64,000 bases of DNA from Solibacillus silvestris (GCA_001586195.1 CP014609.1:1028001-1092000); one strand, 5' to 3'. Positions 26,548 through 37,663 are shown, counted from the stretch's first letter. Notes: a model not told the origin generated them from the sequence alone. Numbers and translations: made by a program.

Positions 26548-26576
26548 AGGCATACGTTAGATGAGGGGAAAGATGA

Positions 26577-27350
<774 letters not shown>

Positions 27351-27419
27351 TAGTACAATAATAGATGCTCTGTCGAACGTAGAAGCTTAAGTTGAGATAT
27401 ACTTTAGAAAGCTATATAT

Positions 27420-27459
27420 GAATGCGCTTTTCGGATAATAGAGCGAAAAGCGTATTTTT
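27420..27459 (+). terminator. cheR terminator
   Basis: AATGCGCTTTTCG pairs with CGAAAAGCGTATT and continues into TTTTTG. Confidence 0.85.
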
Positions 27460-27544
27460 GTTTCTTTCTGCTGATAAATGTGGCGTTTTTTAGTTGGAAC
27501 GTTCAGAATATTCTAAAATAGCTTGTTTAATAGCGGAAACAGTA

Positions 27545-27573
27545 CTGTTATTTAATTTGAAATATGTTATAGT
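27545..27573 (+). promoter_or_regulatory. Promoter of the aromatic amino acid operon
   Basis: CTGTTA and TATAGT are 17 bases apart, with extended -10 TGTTATAGT. The leader to aroC is about 35 bases, and no T-box or TRAP-type repeats are seen. Confidence 0.5.
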
Positions 27574-27615
27574 GAAAAATACATACTTTAGCGAGTTGAA
27601 GGGAGAAAGTGTTTA

Positions 27616-28797
27616 ATGCGTTATTTAACAGCAGGTGAGTCACACGGACCACAATTAACAACAATTATCGAGGGGTTGCCTTCATTACTTCCAGTAACAG
27701 CAGAAAAAATAAATTATGATTTAAAACGTCGTCAAGGTGGTCACGGTCGTGGTCGTCGCATGCAAATTGAGACAGATACAGTGGAAATTGTATCAGGAGT
27801 CCGTCACGGGCAAACATTAGGCTCACCAGTCGCATTAGTCGTAACAAATGATGACTGGAAACACTGGACAAAAATTATGGGTGCGGCCGAGTTGCCGGAA
27901 GATATCGATCCATCTGAAATTAAACGTCAAATTTCACGTCCACGTCCAGGTCACGCTGATCTAGTCGGAGGAATGAAATACGGTCACCGTGATCTACGGA
28001 ATGTACTGGAGCGTTCAAGTGCACGTGAAACGACAGTACGTGTTGCAGTTGGTTCTGTGGCGAAAGCGTTGTTAAACGAGCTTGGGATTTCGATTGTTTC
28101 TCATGTTACGGAAATTGTAGGTATTAAAGCAGACAGCAGTCTATTAGAAGGAAAAACAGCAGATGAAATCCGTGCAATTATTGAAAATGACCCATGTTAC
28201 TGTATCGATCCGGAAGCTTCGGCAAAAATGGTTACAGCTATTGATGAAGCGAAGAAGGCTGGGGATTCAATCGGCGGTGTTGTAGAAGTCATTGTAGAAG
28301 GCTTACCTGCTGGAATCGGTTCTTATGTACATTATGATCGTAAGTTGGATGCAAAGCTGGCATCAGCAATGCTGAGTATTAATGCATTTAAAGGTGTCGA
28401 GTTTGGGATCGGTTTTGAAATGGCACGCAAAAAAGGATCGGAAGTACACGATGAAATTTTATGGGATGAAGAAAAAGGCTATACGCGAGCAACAAATCGT
28501 TTAGGTGGTTTGGAAGGTGGAATGACGACAGGAATGCCGATTGTCGTACGTGGTGTGATGAAGCCAATTCCAACATTATATAAACCGTTGCAAAGTGTGG
28601 ACATTGAAACGAAAGAGCCGTTTAAAGCAAGTGTCGAGCGTTCTGACAGCTGTGCAGTACCTGCAGCATCAATCGTTGCGGAACATGTTATTGCCTGGGA
28701 AATCGCAAATGCAATTGTTGAGCAGTTCCATAGTGACCAATTACCACAATTAAAGGCGCAGTTGGATGAAATGCGTCAGTACACGAAGGAGTATTAA
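27616..28797 (+). CDS. aroC: Chorismate synthase
   Basis: Final step of the shikimate pathway, from 5-enolpyruvylshikimate-3-phosphate to chorismate, with reduced FMN. The 393-residue protein has the signatures GESHGPQL near the N-terminus, [12 protein letters not shown], and RSSARETT(V). It is first in a tightly packed operon with aroB-aroH-hisC-tyrA-aroA. Named aroF in the B. subtilis system. Confidence 0.98.
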   Translation: MRYLTAGESHGPQLTTIIEGLPSLLPVTAEKINYDLKRRQGGHGRGRRMQIETDTVEIVSGVRHGQTLGSPVALVVTNDDWKHWTKIMGAAELPEDIDPSEIKRQISRPRPGHADLVGGMKYGHRDLRNVLERSSARETTVRVAVGSVAKALLNELGISIVSHVTEIVGIKADSSLLEGKTADEIRAIIENDPCYCIDPEASAKMVTAIDEAKKAGDSIGGVVEVIVEGLPAGIGSYVHYDRKLDAKLASAMLSINAFKGVEFGIGFEMARKKGSEVHDEILWDEEKGYTRATNRLGGLEGGMTTGMPIVVRGVMKPIPTLYKPLQSVDIETKEPFKASVERSDSCAVPAASIVAEHVIAWEIANAIVEQFHSDQLPQLKAQLDEMRQYTKEY

Positions 28798-28798
28798 T

Positions 28799-29884
28799 AT
28801 GGAGATTCCGGTAAAAACTCCTTCAAACTCATATGCTGTAACGATTGGGAAAGGGATATTACGTGAAGCTTTAACAGCACAACATGACTTGTTTACTAAA
28901 GCAGATAAAATCATCGTATTGACAGACGAAAATGTTTGGACAGCACAGCAAAGCTATTTTGAAGCGAATTTCCCTTATATATTCGAAGTACATGTCATGC
29001 CTGCAGGGGAAAAGTGTAAAAGCTTTGAAAACTACAATGAGGTCCAAACATATTTACTTAAGCAAAAGTGTACTAGAAAATCACTCATTATTGCGTTCGG
29101 CGGTGGTGCAGTCGGTGATTTGGCCGGTTTTGTTGCAGCCACTTATATGCGGGGTATTCCGTTTATCCAAGTGCCGACAACAATTTTGGCGCATGATTCA
29201 GCTGTTGGCGGAAAGACAGCCATCAATCATGAATTAGGGAAAAATATGATCGGTGCATTTTACCAGCCGGAAGCCGTAATTTTCGATATAACATTCTTAC
29301 ATAGCCTATCCGAAAAAGAAGTGCGCTCAGGGATGGCAGAAGTAATTAAGCATGCTCTGATTTCCGATGCACAATGGGTAGAAGAGCTGCTGGAAGGTGA
29401 TCATGTTACGGAACTTCCGGAAGATCTATTGGCGAATTATTTGGCGCATGGTATTCAAGTGAAAGCGACTATTGTTGAGCAGGATGAAACAGAACAGTCT
29501 GTCAGAAAGTATCTTAACTTAGGCCATACTTACGGACATGCAATTGAGGCAGCTGCAGGCTATGGACGTGTCGCCCATGGAGAAGCTATCATGATCGGCC
29601 TTATTTTTTCACTTTTATTAAGTGAGAAATTCGGAAAAGTAAATCATCAATTTACAAAGCGCTTTTTACATTTTGCTATGGAAAATGGCTATCCGTTTGA
29701 AGCTGTTCAGGAATTTACATTTGAACAACTGACTGAATATTTACTGAAAGATAAAAAAGCAGACTACGGTCAATTGCAGTTCGTACTGCTTGAAACGATC
29801 GGACAGCCATTTGTCCAAAAAGTTGAACTTGAACAATGCAGAGAAATTGATCGTCAACTAAGAGCATTATTAGCGGAGGTGTAG
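28799..29884 (+). CDS. aroB: 3-dehydroquinate synthase
   Basis: Converts DAHP to 3-dehydroquinate using NAD+ and a metal. Start at ATG 28799, one base after the aroC stop, with AAGGAG inside the end of aroC; 361 residues. NAD-binding GGGAVGDLAGF and the metal ligands in EVIKHALI and GHTYGHAIE are present. The spacing implies translational coupling. Confidence 0.97.
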   Translation: MEIPVKTPSNSYAVTIGKGILREALTAQHDLFTKADKIIVLTDENVWTAQQSYFEANFPYIFEVHVMPAGEKCKSFENYNEVQTYLLKQKCTRKSLIIAFGGGAVGDLAGFVAATYMRGIPFIQVPTTILAHDSAVGGKTAINHELGKNMIGAFYQPEAVIFDITFLHSLSEKEVRSGMAEVIKHALISDAQWVEELLEGDHVTELPEDLLANYLAHGIQVKATIVEQDETEQSVRKYLNLGHTYGHAIEAAAGYGRVAHGEAIMIGLIFSLLLSEKFGKVNHQFTKRFLHFAMENGYPFEAVQEFTFEQLTEYLLKDKKADYGQLQFVLLETIGQPFVQKVELEQCREIDRQLRALLAEV

Positions 29885-29886
29885 CA

Positions 29887-30249
29887 ATGATTCGTGGAAT
29901 TCGCGGCGCAATTACGATTGTTGAAGATAAAGCCGAGTATGTATGGGGAGAAACGGCAAGACTTGTGAAAGAAGTTGCGAAACAAAATAAGATTGAACCG
30001 GAAGATATTGCCTCTGTGACAATTTCTACAACACCGGATATTCATTCTGCCTTTCCTGCCAAATCGGTACGGACGATGCCAGGATGGCAGTATGTGCCGA
30101 TTATGTGTATGCATGAAATGGATGTGCCGGGTGCATTGCCATTATGTATTCGAGTATTACTACATGTAAATACGGATACGCCGCAAAAAGAAATCCATCA
30201 TGTATATTTAGAAGATGCGGTAAAGTTAAGACCAGATTTAGTGAAATAA
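29887..30249 (+). CDS. aroH: Chorismate mutase, AroH type
   Basis: Rearranges chorismate to prephenate for Phe and Tyr. The 120-residue protein is the trimeric AroH fold, with RGIRGA at the start, the catalytic glutamate in MHEMDVPG, the arginine in CIRVLLHV and the tyrosine in HHVYLED. It is slightly shorter than B. subtilis AroH (127). In B. subtilis the trp operon starts after aroH; here hisC follows directly. Confidence 0.97.
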   Translation: MIRGIRGAITIVEDKAEYVWGETARLVKEVAKQNKIEPEDIASVTISTTPDIHSAFPAKSVRTMPGWQYVPIMCMHEMDVPGALPLCIRVLLHVNTDTPQKEIHHVYLEDAVKLRPDLVK

Positions 30250-30274
30250 TTGCAAGTTAGAGGAGACGTTGAAG

Positions 30275-31375
30275 ATGAAGTGGAAACAACAGTTATTTGG
30301 AATGAAAGCTTACCAACCGGGTAAACCAATCGAGGAAGTAAAGAAGCTTTTCGGTTTAGATGAAGTCGTGAAGCTTGCTTCAAATGAAAATCCCTTTGGC
30401 AGCTCACCAAAAGTAAAACAATTTTTACAAAAAGATGAGTCCAATCATGCAATTTATCCAGATGGCTATGCACAAAGCTTACGTACATCGTTGGCGAATT
30501 TTTATGGTGTTGCAGAAAATGAACTTATTTTAGGGAATGGATCAGATGACTTAATCGCAATCATTACCCGGGCATTACTTTATCCGGGTGTGAATACAGT
30601 CATGGCAGACCTGTCATTTTCTCAATACTGGCATAATGCTGAGATTGAAGGAGCAGAAGTGCGTAAAGTACCATTGAAAAACGGTGTCCATGATTTAGAA
30701 GCAATGCTAGAAGCAATTGATGAGAAAACATCAGTTGTTTGGGTATGTAATCCGAACAATCCGACAGGTACAATCGTATCGGATGACACATTAAGTGCCT
30801 TCTTGGCAAAAGTGCCTAAGGATGTTTTTGTAGTATTGGATGAAGCATATGTGGAATACATTAACGATGCCTCTTATAAAGATACATTGCATTATTTCCG
30901 TGACTACCCGAACTTAATTTTACTGCGCACATTCTCAAAAGCGTATGGATTGGCATCTTTCCGTGTCGGTTACGGGATTGCGCAGGCTGATATTATTGCG
31001 AAGCTTGATCCTGTGCGTGCGCCGTTCAACAATACGATCCTAAGTCAGCAAGTTGCGCAAATCGCTCTTCAGGACCAGGAATACATTGCCAGCTGCCGTG
31101 AAGCAAATGAAATCGGCAAAAAGCAGTTTGTAGAGTTCTGCAAGCAGCACGGATTAAATTATTTCCCTTCTCAAACAAACTTTGTGATGTTTGAAGTGAA
31201 GGCTCCAAGTAATGTAGTTTTTGAAGAAATGATGAAGCGCGGATTTATTATCCGAAGCGGTGCGGCACTAGGATTGGAAGGGTATATTCGGGTGACAATC
31301 GGTACGGAAGCCCAAAATGCGAGATTTTTACAATTGCTTGGAGAAGTCTTAAATGAGCAAGGAGTACTTGCATGA
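30275..31375 (+). CDS. hisC: Histidinol-phosphate / aromatic aminotransferase
   Basis: A PLP aminotransferase used in histidine synthesis and, in Bacillus, also in the last step of Tyr/Phe synthesis. Start at ATG 30275 (AGGAG 9 bases upstream; a TTG at 30269 is too close). 366 residues; SNENPFG substrate loop, NPNNPTGT, and the PLP lysine in RTFSKAYGLASFRVGYG. Its place between aroH and tyrA supports the aromatic role. Confidence 0.96.
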   Translation: MKWKQQLFGMKAYQPGKPIEEVKKLFGLDEVVKLASNENPFGSSPKVKQFLQKDESNHAIYPDGYAQSLRTSLANFYGVAENELILGNGSDDLIAIITRALLYPGVNTVMADLSFSQYWHNAEIEGAEVRKVPLKNGVHDLEAMLEAIDEKTSVVWVCNPNNPTGTIVSDDTLSAFLAKVPKDVFVVLDEAYVEYINDASYKDTLHYFRDYPNLILLRTFSKAYGLASFRVGYGIAQADIIAKLDPVRAPFNNTILSQQVAQIALQDQEYIASCREANEIGKKQFVEFCKQHGLNYFPSQTNFVMFEVKAPSNVVFEEMMKRGFIIRSGAALGLEGYIRVTIGTEAQNARFLQLLGEVLNEQGVLA

Positions 31376-32469
31376 CACGAAATGTCTTCGTAATCGGACT
31401 AGGGTTAATTGGTGGATCTGTAGCGATGGCTCTGCAGAAGGCACCACATACAAAAGTGTTCGGCTATGATGCTCATGAACAAACGCGACAATTAGCAGAC
31501 ACATTACAGGTCGTTCATGAAGTAGTTAAAAATCCTGCAGAGTTTGCAAAAGAAGCAGACGTAATTATATTCGGTACACCGGTAAATATCACACTCGATT
31601 TTATGGACCAGTTAAAGTCATGGGAATTAAAACGCAATGTTATTATTACAGATACAGGCAGTACGAAAGCAAAAATAATGGAAAAAGCATTAGAGCTGAG
31701 ACAAATGGGCATTACATTTATCGGGGGGCACCCAATGGCAGGTTCCCATAAAAGCGGTATTACAGCAGCGAAGCCGTATTTACTGGAAAATGCCTACTAT
31801 ATGCTGACTCCTCATGAAGGAGAAGAACTTGAAAAGCTTGCGGCACTGGACGACCTGCTAAAATTTACGCTCGGTAAAATGGTCGTTGTCGATGCAAAGG
31901 TACATGATCATATGACGGCTGTTGTCAGCCATTTCCCTCATATTATCGCAGCATCTTTAGTACATCAGCTAAATAGTGAAAAAAAGACGTATCCGATGAC
32001 CTCTTCGTTAGCTGCCGGGGGTTTCCGTGATATTACACGTATTGCTTCCTCGAACCCTGCTTTATGGCGTGACATTACAATGCAAAACAAGCAGGAACTA
32101 GTCGATCAGCTTGATAATTGGCTTACAGAAATGCAGCGGGTACGCAATTTATTAGCTGAAGGTGATGCGAAAGCAATCGAAAATTACTTCAGTGAAGCGC
32201 GTGATGTCCGGGACAGCTTGCCGGTTGCAAACGGTGCCTTATATATGCCGTATGATTTATATGTCGATATCCCGGATTATCCAGGGGTCATTTCAGAAGT
32301 GACAGGCTTATTGGCAGAAAATAATATTAGTATTACAAATATTCGTATCGTTGAAACACGTGTCGATGTTTTCGGTATTTTAGTCATTAGTTTCCAGACA
32401 AACGAAGACCGGGAACGTGCTGCACAATGCATTGAGCACAAGGCGAAGTTCGATACTTATATTTCTTAA
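31372..32469 (+). CDS. tyrA: Prephenate dehydrogenase
   Basis: Oxidatively decarboxylates prephenate to 4-hydroxyphenylpyruvate for tyrosine. The 365 residues have the NAD-binding GLGLIGGSVAMAL at the start, the GGHPMAGSHKSG motif, the helical TyrA core, and a C-terminal ACT domain (about 292-363, VDIPDYPGVISEVTGLLAE) that suggests feedback control by tyrosine. It overlaps hisC by four bases. Confidence 0.96.
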   Translation: MTRNVFVIGLGLIGGSVAMALQKAPHTKVFGYDAHEQTRQLADTLQVVHEVVKNPAEFAKEADVIIFGTPVNITLDFMDQLKSWELKRNVIITDTGSTKAKIMEKALELRQMGITFIGGHPMAGSHKSGITAAKPYLLENAYYMLTPHEGEELEKLAALDDLLKFTLGKMVVVDAKVHDHMTAVVSHFPHIIAASLVHQLNSEKKTYPMTSSLAAGGFRDITRIASSNPALWRDITMQNKQELVDQLDNWLTEMQRVRNLLAEGDAKAIENYFSEARDVRDSLPVANGALYMPYDLYVDIPDYPGVISEVTGLLAENNISITNIRIVETRVDVFGILVISFQTNEDRERAAQCIEHKAKFDTYIS

Positions 32470-32481
32470 AGGGGGGTTCAT

Positions 32482-33768
32482 ATGAGTACAACATTACAAT
32501 ACAGTCAACCGTCATTACGGGGAGATATTACAGTACCAGGTGATAAATCTGTCTCGCATCGGTCGGTTATGTTCGGCTCCATTGCAGAAGGAAAAACGAC
32601 TGTCAGCGGCTTCTTATTAGGAGAAGATTGTCTGCGTACAATTGACTGCTTCCAAAAGCTTAGGGTAGACATTGAAGTGAACGGGACAGATGTAACGATA
32701 AACAGTCCAGGAATCGACGGTTGGACAGAACCGAAAGAAGTGCTTTACACAGGAAATTCCGGTACGACAACGCGTTTAATGTTAGGCCTGTTATCCGGCA
32801 CGAAATTACATACGATCATGACAGGTGACGCATCGATTGGTAAGCGTCCAATGCGCCGTGTTGCAGATCCATTGCGCTTAATGGGTGCGCAAATAGCCGG
32901 ACGCGACAATGGTCAGTATACGCCACTTGCCATTCAGGGTGGACCGTTAAAAGCAATTGACTACAAAATGCCTGTTGCAAGTGCCCAAGTGAAATCAGCT
33001 ATTTTACTTGCCGGTATCCGTGCAGAAGGTACAACGGTTGTTCGTGAGGAAGAGATTTCACGTGACCATACAGAACGTATGCTGCGACAGTTCGGTGCAA
33101 CAGTAACAGTTGAAGATGGTGTCGTGTCACTGCAGGGCGGCCAAACACTGACGGGGACACATGTAAATGTGCCAGGCGATATTTCCTCGGCTGCTTTTTT
33201 CCTTGTTGCTGGTGCAATCGCGAAAAATAGCCGAATTGTTCTAAAAAATGTGGGGATCAATGAGACTCGTGATGGCATTTTGGAAGTGCTTCAAAAGATG
33301 GGTGCGAAAATGTCGGTTGCTATCGATGACGAGAATGCGGCAGAACCAACTGCCACAATCACAATAGAAACTTCCGATCTGAAAGGAACGACAGTGGAAG
33401 GGGCTATTATTCCACGCTTAATCGATGAAATTCCAATTATTGCGCTGCTTGCCACACAAGCAGCCGGTAAAACGATTATTAAAGACGCGGAAGAACTTAA
33501 AGTGAAAGAAACAAACCGTATTGATGCCGTTGTCAATGAGTTAAAGAAGCTGGGAGCAAATATTGAAGCAACAGATGACGGTATGGTAATCGAAGGCCCA
33601 ACACCTTTACATGGCGGAAGTTTAAGAACATATGGTGATCATCGAATTGGCATGATGGGTGCAATCGCTGCCCTTATTGCGGACGGAGAAGTGGAATTGG
33701 ATGATGCGGACTGTATCGCTGTTTCCTACCCAACTTTTTTTGATCATATCAATAATATTTTAAAATAA
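32482..33768 (+). CDS. aroA: 3-phosphoshikimate 1-carboxyvinyltransferase (EPSP synthase)
   Basis: Joins shikimate-3-phosphate and phosphoenolpyruvate. The 428-residue protein has GDKSVSHR near the N-terminus, [19 protein letters not shown] and the C-terminal DHRIGMM signature. The GNSGTTTRL segment carries the Gly-Thr type of the class II enzymes (inference from residue pattern). It is the last gene of the operon before a strong terminator. Called aroE in older B. subtilis naming. Confidence 0.97.
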   Translation: MSTTLQYSQPSLRGDITVPGDKSVSHRSVMFGSIAEGKTTVSGFLLGEDCLRTIDCFQKLRVDIEVNGTDVTINSPGIDGWTEPKEVLYTGNSGTTTRLMLGLLSGTKLHTIMTGDASIGKRPMRRVADPLRLMGAQIAGRDNGQYTPLAIQGGPLKAIDYKMPVASAQVKSAILLAGIRAEGTTVVREEEISRDHTERMLRQFGATVTVEDGVVSLQGGQTLTGTHVNVPGDISSAAFFLVAGAIAKNSRIVLKNVGINETRDGILEVLQKMGAKMSVAIDDENAAEPTATITIETSDLKGTTVEGAIIPRLIDEIPIIALLATQAAGKTIIKDAEELKVKETNRIDAVVNELKKLGANIEATDDGMVIEGPTPLHGGSLRTYGDHRIGMMGAIAALIADGEVELDDADCIAVSYPTFFDHINNILK

Positions 33769-33776
33769 TGATTTGC

Positions 33777-33815
33777 GGAGATGTAAAAAGAAACTCACTT
33801 TTTACATCTCCTTTT
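33777..33815 (+). terminator. Terminator of the aromatic operon
   Basis: A perfect 14-bp stem (GGAGATGTAAAAAG with CTTTTTACATCTCC) followed by TTTT. Confidence 0.93.
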
Positions 33816-33922
33816 CACTTTGCCAAGATGAATTTTATAAAACAACCAGATTCTTTTTCTTGTGATGCATTGCTTCGTCATGTAGCATAATATTGAGAAC
33901 AAAAGAAAAAGGTGAACTACAC

Positions 33923-35167
33923 ATGGAACTATTACTACAAGCGATTCAAGAAGGAAATTTAGAGGAGATTAACCGACTTCTTGAATCTTTTTTAATGGAT
34001 GCTGAACCCGCAGCACAATATGAAGTAGCTGAAGCACTTATGCATTACGGGTTTTTAAATGAAGCAGACCGAGTATTTGAGCATTTGCAATTTTTATTTC
34101 CTGAGGAAGCGCAAATTTCAATCGACCGAGCAAGTGTGCTAATTGAGCTAGGTGAAGAGGATAATGCCCTTGATTTATTAATGGGAATTGCCGATGATGC
34201 ACCAGAATATCCTCAAGCATTGTTAGTATTAGCGGACTATTATCAGATGCAGGGATTATTTGAAGTGGCGGAACAACGAATTAATGATGCGCTGCAAATT
34301 TTACCCCATGAACCTTTACTGCAATTTGCCAAAGCGGAATTATTATTTGAAACAGGACGTTTTACTGAGGCTGTTCGAATTTATGAGGAGCTTTATGCAA
34401 TCGATAAAAAGTTTGCCGGTATAATTTTAGCCCAACGTCTTGCGGAAGTTTACCGTGCAGGTGCAGGTTATGAAACGGCCCTCGATTATTATATGGAAGC
34501 ACTTGAAGAAGAAGTTACAGCAGATTTACTGTTTGGCTCGGCCTATGCAGCCTTCCAGACGGAAAAATATGAGCTTGCTATAAAACAATTGGAAGATTTA
34601 AAAGAGTTAGACCCTGACTATTTCGCTGCTTATTTACTGCTGGCGGAAAGTTATGCAATGCTCGAGGATAATGAGCGAGCTTTAAAAGTGATTAAAGAAG
34701 GTCTTAAACGAGATGAATACGATAAATCCCTCTATTTATTTGCGGGGAAAATGGCGATAAAAAATGGCAAACAACAAGAAGCGGTAGAGTTTTTAAGTGA
34801 GGCTATTGCCTTGGATCCAGAATATATGGAAGCAATTTTAGTATTAATGTCTGTTTACAATACGGAACAACGTTATGAAGAAATTATTTCACTATATGAA
34901 CAGTTGCATCAAAATGAGTTCGAATGGGTCGCTTTATATCCATTTGTGGCCAATGCTTATAATGAAGAAGAACTGTTCGAAAAAGCATACGAAATTTATA
35001 AAGAGGCATATAATGAATTTAACGATGATGTTGAATTTTTAGAGAAGTACTTCCTGTTTTTAGTTGAGGACGGCAAGCGTGATGAAGCAAAACAAATTGC
35101 AGAGCGACTTGTCCAATTACAGCCTTCTGAACAGCAATGGACTGATTTATTAGAACGCTTTGAGTAA
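33923..35167 (+). CDS. ypiA: Tetratricopeptide repeat protein YpiA
   Basis: Start at ATG 33923 (AAAGGTGA seven bases upstream) rather than TTG 33893. The 414 residues are nearly all TPR-like helical repeats (about ten), for example around FETGRFTEAVRIYEELYAID and AIALDPEYMEAILVLMSVYN. Acidic, no signal peptide: a cytosolic scaffold. It precedes ypiB 12 bases later, as in B. subtilis, where the pair lies upstream of the bc complex genes. Function unknown. Confidence 0.9.
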   Translation: MELLLQAIQEGNLEEINRLLESFLMDAEPAAQYEVAEALMHYGFLNEADRVFEHLQFLFPEEAQISIDRASVLIELGEEDNALDLLMGIADDAPEYPQALLVLADYYQMQGLFEVAEQRINDALQILPHEPLLQFAKAELLFETGRFTEAVRIYEELYAIDKKFAGIILAQRLAEVYRAGAGYETALDYYMEALEEEVTADLLFGSAYAAFQTEKYELAIKQLEDLKELDPDYFAAYLLLAESYAMLEDNERALKVIKEGLKRDEYDKSLYLFAGKMAIKNGKQQEAVEFLSEAIALDPEYMEAILVLMSVYNTEQRYEEIISLYEQLHQNEFEWVALYPFVANAYNEEELFEKAYEIYKEAYNEFNDDVEFLEKYFLFLVEDGKRDEAKQIAERLVQLQPSEQQWTDLLERFE

Positions 35168-35179
35168 AGGGAGGATTGC

Positions 35180-35731
35180 ATGTTGACATATTCCGTACCA
35201 CTGAATGACAAAAAGTTGTTTATCAGGTGGTTTCTGAAAAATTTCCAGTTAAAAAGACGTGAAGGTGTATGGATTTTAAATTACTTACTAAGTAATGATG
35301 ACTTGTTGAAAAACGTTCACTTTGTTGATGAAGCACATTATTGCCCGCGTTCCATTGTTATGTCGACAATTGAGACGACGAGCATCCCATTCCGATTTTA
35401 TAAAGAAAATATTATGACATCCGATGCTGAAAAAGCATTCCATGATTTACGTATTAATGCTCATGAAGCAATTTATTTTCAGTTGAATTTTCCTAGTGTA
35501 CCGCCTGATCCTCTGTATTTGGCGGTACTGGAGGAGAATCCTTATGTACCTGCTGATATCTTTATCAGTGAAAAAGACCGTCTAGCAGCAGAGCGTTTGC
35601 TGGAAAATAGTGTTCTAGAGTTCCAGGAACAGCAACTATTGAAAGAAATTGATGAAGCGCTGGATTCGGGAAATAAAGAGCGTTTTTTCGAGTTATCTAA
35701 TTTATTGCAGGCATTAAAGCATACGAAGTAA
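35180..35731 (+). CDS. ypiB: YpiB, UPF0302 family with C-terminal IDEAL domain
   Basis: A 183-residue conserved Bacillales protein. The N-terminal UPF0302 domain (about 1-120, with HYCPRSIVMST) is followed by a C-terminal IDEAL segment (about 150-180), literally KEIDEALDSGNKERFFEL. IDEAL domains are short helical interaction motifs; in B. subtilis YpiB is implicated in control of outer-surface sugar/LPS-assembly-like YpiA partners (LapB-related suggestions are uncertain). The ypiA-ypiB pairing argues for joint function. The biochemical role is not established. Confidence 0.9.
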   Translation: MLTYSVPLNDKKLFIRWFLKNFQLKRREGVWILNYLLSNDDLLKNVHFVDEAHYCPRSIVMSTIETTSIPFRFYKENIMTSDAEKAFHDLRINAHEAIYFQLNFPSVPPDPLYLAVLEENPYVPADIFISEKDRLAAERLLENSVLEFQEQQLLKEIDEALDSGNKERFFELSNLLQALKHTK

Positions 35732-35801
35732 TTTTGAACTTTATAAAAAAATTACTTCTTTCCTATTTTCAGAAGTTTTATATGTACTAGGAGGAAAGAA
35801 T

Positions 35802-36245
35802 ATGAACTTTATTGTAAAAGATGTAGAGCAGTTTCAGGCACAAAAGCAGTTTATAGATACGGCGATTGTCCCGCTCGTACATTTGGATTTTTCGGATCAA
35901 GGAATGAAGCAGAGCAGTTCTGCTTCAGAATATTTAATGACGTTGACGAATTTCATAGAACAGCAGTTTAAAGGTCGTCTTTTATTATTCCCCCCCTTTT
36001 CATATACGATGGGATCTAAGTCAGATACAATGCCAGCTACATTGGAAAAAGAACTGAAGGAAGCAGGTTTTAAAGCAGTGGTCTTTATTACCTGTGACCA
36101 TTCATGGACTGAATATAAAGAATATTTAAATATTATTTGGCTTCCAGCTATCCCGCTTGAGTCCATGGATCAAGCCGTTAAGCAGCGAATTTTGGAAGAT
36201 CAGTTAAAACAAGTCATTCCAACTTTTACGAAAATATGGATTTAA
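35802..36245 (+). CDS. ypiF: YpiF-like protein (DUF2487)
   Basis: A 147-residue cytosolic protein immediately upstream of the qcr operon, the position of ypiF in B. subtilis. Strong AGGAGGAAAG site before the ATG. No catalytic motif is evident; the N-terminal half contains a VPLVHLDFSDQGMKQSS stretch and the C-terminal half resembles a small alpha/beta domain. Its function is unknown. Confidence 0.82.
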   Translation: MNFIVKDVEQFQAQKQFIDTAIVPLVHLDFSDQGMKQSSSASEYLMTLTNFIEQQFKGRLLLFPPFSYTMGSKSDTMPATLEKELKEAGFKAVVFITCDHSWTEYKEYLNIIWLPAIPLESMDQAVKQRILEDQLKQVIPTFTKIWI

Positions 36246-36314
36246 CGAGCAATTATCTGCAACATTTGTTTCATTAAATGTTCACAAACTACACTTTTGG
36301 AAATGAATGCTATA

Positions 36315-36343
36315 TTGACCAACTTATTCAGTTGATATATCAT
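36315..36343 (+). promoter_or_regulatory. qcrABC promoter
   Basis: TTGACC and TATCAT are 17 bases apart, about 70 bases upstream of qcrA. Confidence 0.65.
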
Positions 36344-36420
36344 AGATATGTCCTAGTTATTTACTATTTTAAAAAGTATATGTCCGTTGGACTGACCTTT
36401 TAGTAAGAGGGGGGAAAAGG

Positions 36421-36927
36421 ATGAGTAGGAATCGAGTTACAAGACGTCAATTTTTAACTTATACAATTACTGGTGTAGGTGGATTTATGGCGGCAGGAAT
36501 GTTAATGCCAATGGTACGTTTTGCTATTGACCCAATTCTTCAGTCAAAAGAAGATGGAGATTTTGTACAAACAAGCAAAAAAATTGCCGAAATTACAGAA
36601 GTTCCAGTTAAAGTGGACTTCTCGTATGAACAGACGGATGGTTGGTACAAATCAGAAGTAGCAGATGCTGCTTGGGTTTACAAAGAAGGTGACGAAATCA
36701 TCGCAATCTCACCTGTATGTAAGCATTTAGGGTGTACTGTAAACTGGGAAGGTAATCCAGAACACGCAAATCAGTTCTTCTGTGCATGTCATGCGGGACG
36801 TTATGAAAAAACAGGTGTAAACGTCAAAGGTACACCACCTCTTGGACCACTGGATATGTATGAAGTGTCAGAAAATGATGGTTTCTTAATGCTTGGGAAA
36901 AAAATCGCTAACACACACAGTAAATAA
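36421..36927 (+). CDS. qcrA: Menaquinol:cytochrome c reductase, Rieske iron-sulfur subunit
   Basis: Transfers electrons from menaquinol to the cytochrome c of QcrC. The 168-residue protein has an N-terminal twin-Arg-like TRRQFL followed by a transmembrane helix (about 12-36), and the Rieske [2Fe-2S] ligands CKHLGC and CACHAG. First gene of qcrABC. Confidence 0.97.
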   Translation: MSRNRVTRRQFLTYTITGVGGFMAAGMLMPMVRFAIDPILQSKEDGDFVQTSKKIAEITEVPVKVDFSYEQTDGWYKSEVADAAWVYKEGDEIIAISPVCKHLGCTVNWEGNPEHANQFFCACHAGRYEKTGVNVKGTPPLGPLDMYEVSENDGFLMLGKKIANTHSK

Positions 36928-36949
36928 ATAAGTTAGGGGGTACGACACA

Positions 36950-37624
36950 GTGCTAAATAAAATTTATGATTGGGTCGATGAACGTTTAGATATTACTCCT
37001 ATTTGGCGTGATATTGCCGACCATGAAGTGCCAGAGCACGTTAACCCTGCCCATCACTTTTCAGCATTCGTTTACTGTTTCGGGGGATTAACATTCTTTA
37101 TTACAGTAATTCAAATTCTATCAGGTATGTTCTTAACGATGTATTATGTACCAGATGTAGAGAATGCTTGGAAATCAGTTTACTATTTACAAAACGAAGT
37201 AGCATTCGGTGAAATCGTTCGTGGTATGCACCATTGGGGGGCATCTTTAGTAATTGTCATGATGTTCTTACATACACTTCGTGTATTTTTCACAGGTTCA
37301 TATAAAAAACCGCGTGAATTAAACTGGTTAGTTGGTGTAGGTATCTTTGCCATTATGTTAGGTTTAGGTTTCACAGGTTATTTATTACCATGGGATATGA
37401 AAGCATTATTCGCAACTAAAGTAGGTATCGAAATTGCTGCATCTGTTCCGTTTTTAGGTGAAACGATAAAAATATTATTAGCTGGGGATTCCACGATTAT
37501 CGGGGCGCAAACATTAACTCGTTTCTTTGCAATTCATGTATTCTTCTTACCAGCAGCGTTATTTGCTTTATTGGCAGTTCACTTTATTATGATCCGCCGC
37601 CAAGGTATTTCAGGACCTCTATGA
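36950..37624 (+). CDS. qcrB: Menaquinol:cytochrome c reductase, cytochrome b6 subunit
   Basis: A heme-bearing membrane subunit with four transmembrane helices. It starts at GTG 36950 behind GGGGG; 224 residues. The b-heme ligand histidines lie in the HHWGASL and HVFFLPA helices. The covalently bound heme site of b6-type proteins (Cys near residue 43, in FVYCFGG) is present. It pairs with QcrC, whose N-terminal half equals subunit IV. Confidence 0.96.
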   Translation: MLNKIYDWVDERLDITPIWRDIADHEVPEHVNPAHHFSAFVYCFGGLTFFITVIQILSGMFLTMYYVPDVENAWKSVYYLQNEVAFGEIVRGMHHWGASLVIVMMFLHTLRVFFTGSYKKPRELNWLVGVGIFAIMLGLGFTGYLLPWDMKALFATKVGIEIAASVPFLGETIKILLAGDSTIIGAQTLTRFFAIHVFFLPAALFALLAVHFIMIRRQGISGPL

Positions 37625-37663
37625 TCCGAAACTAATTGTACTATTTTTTAAGGAGGGGACACT

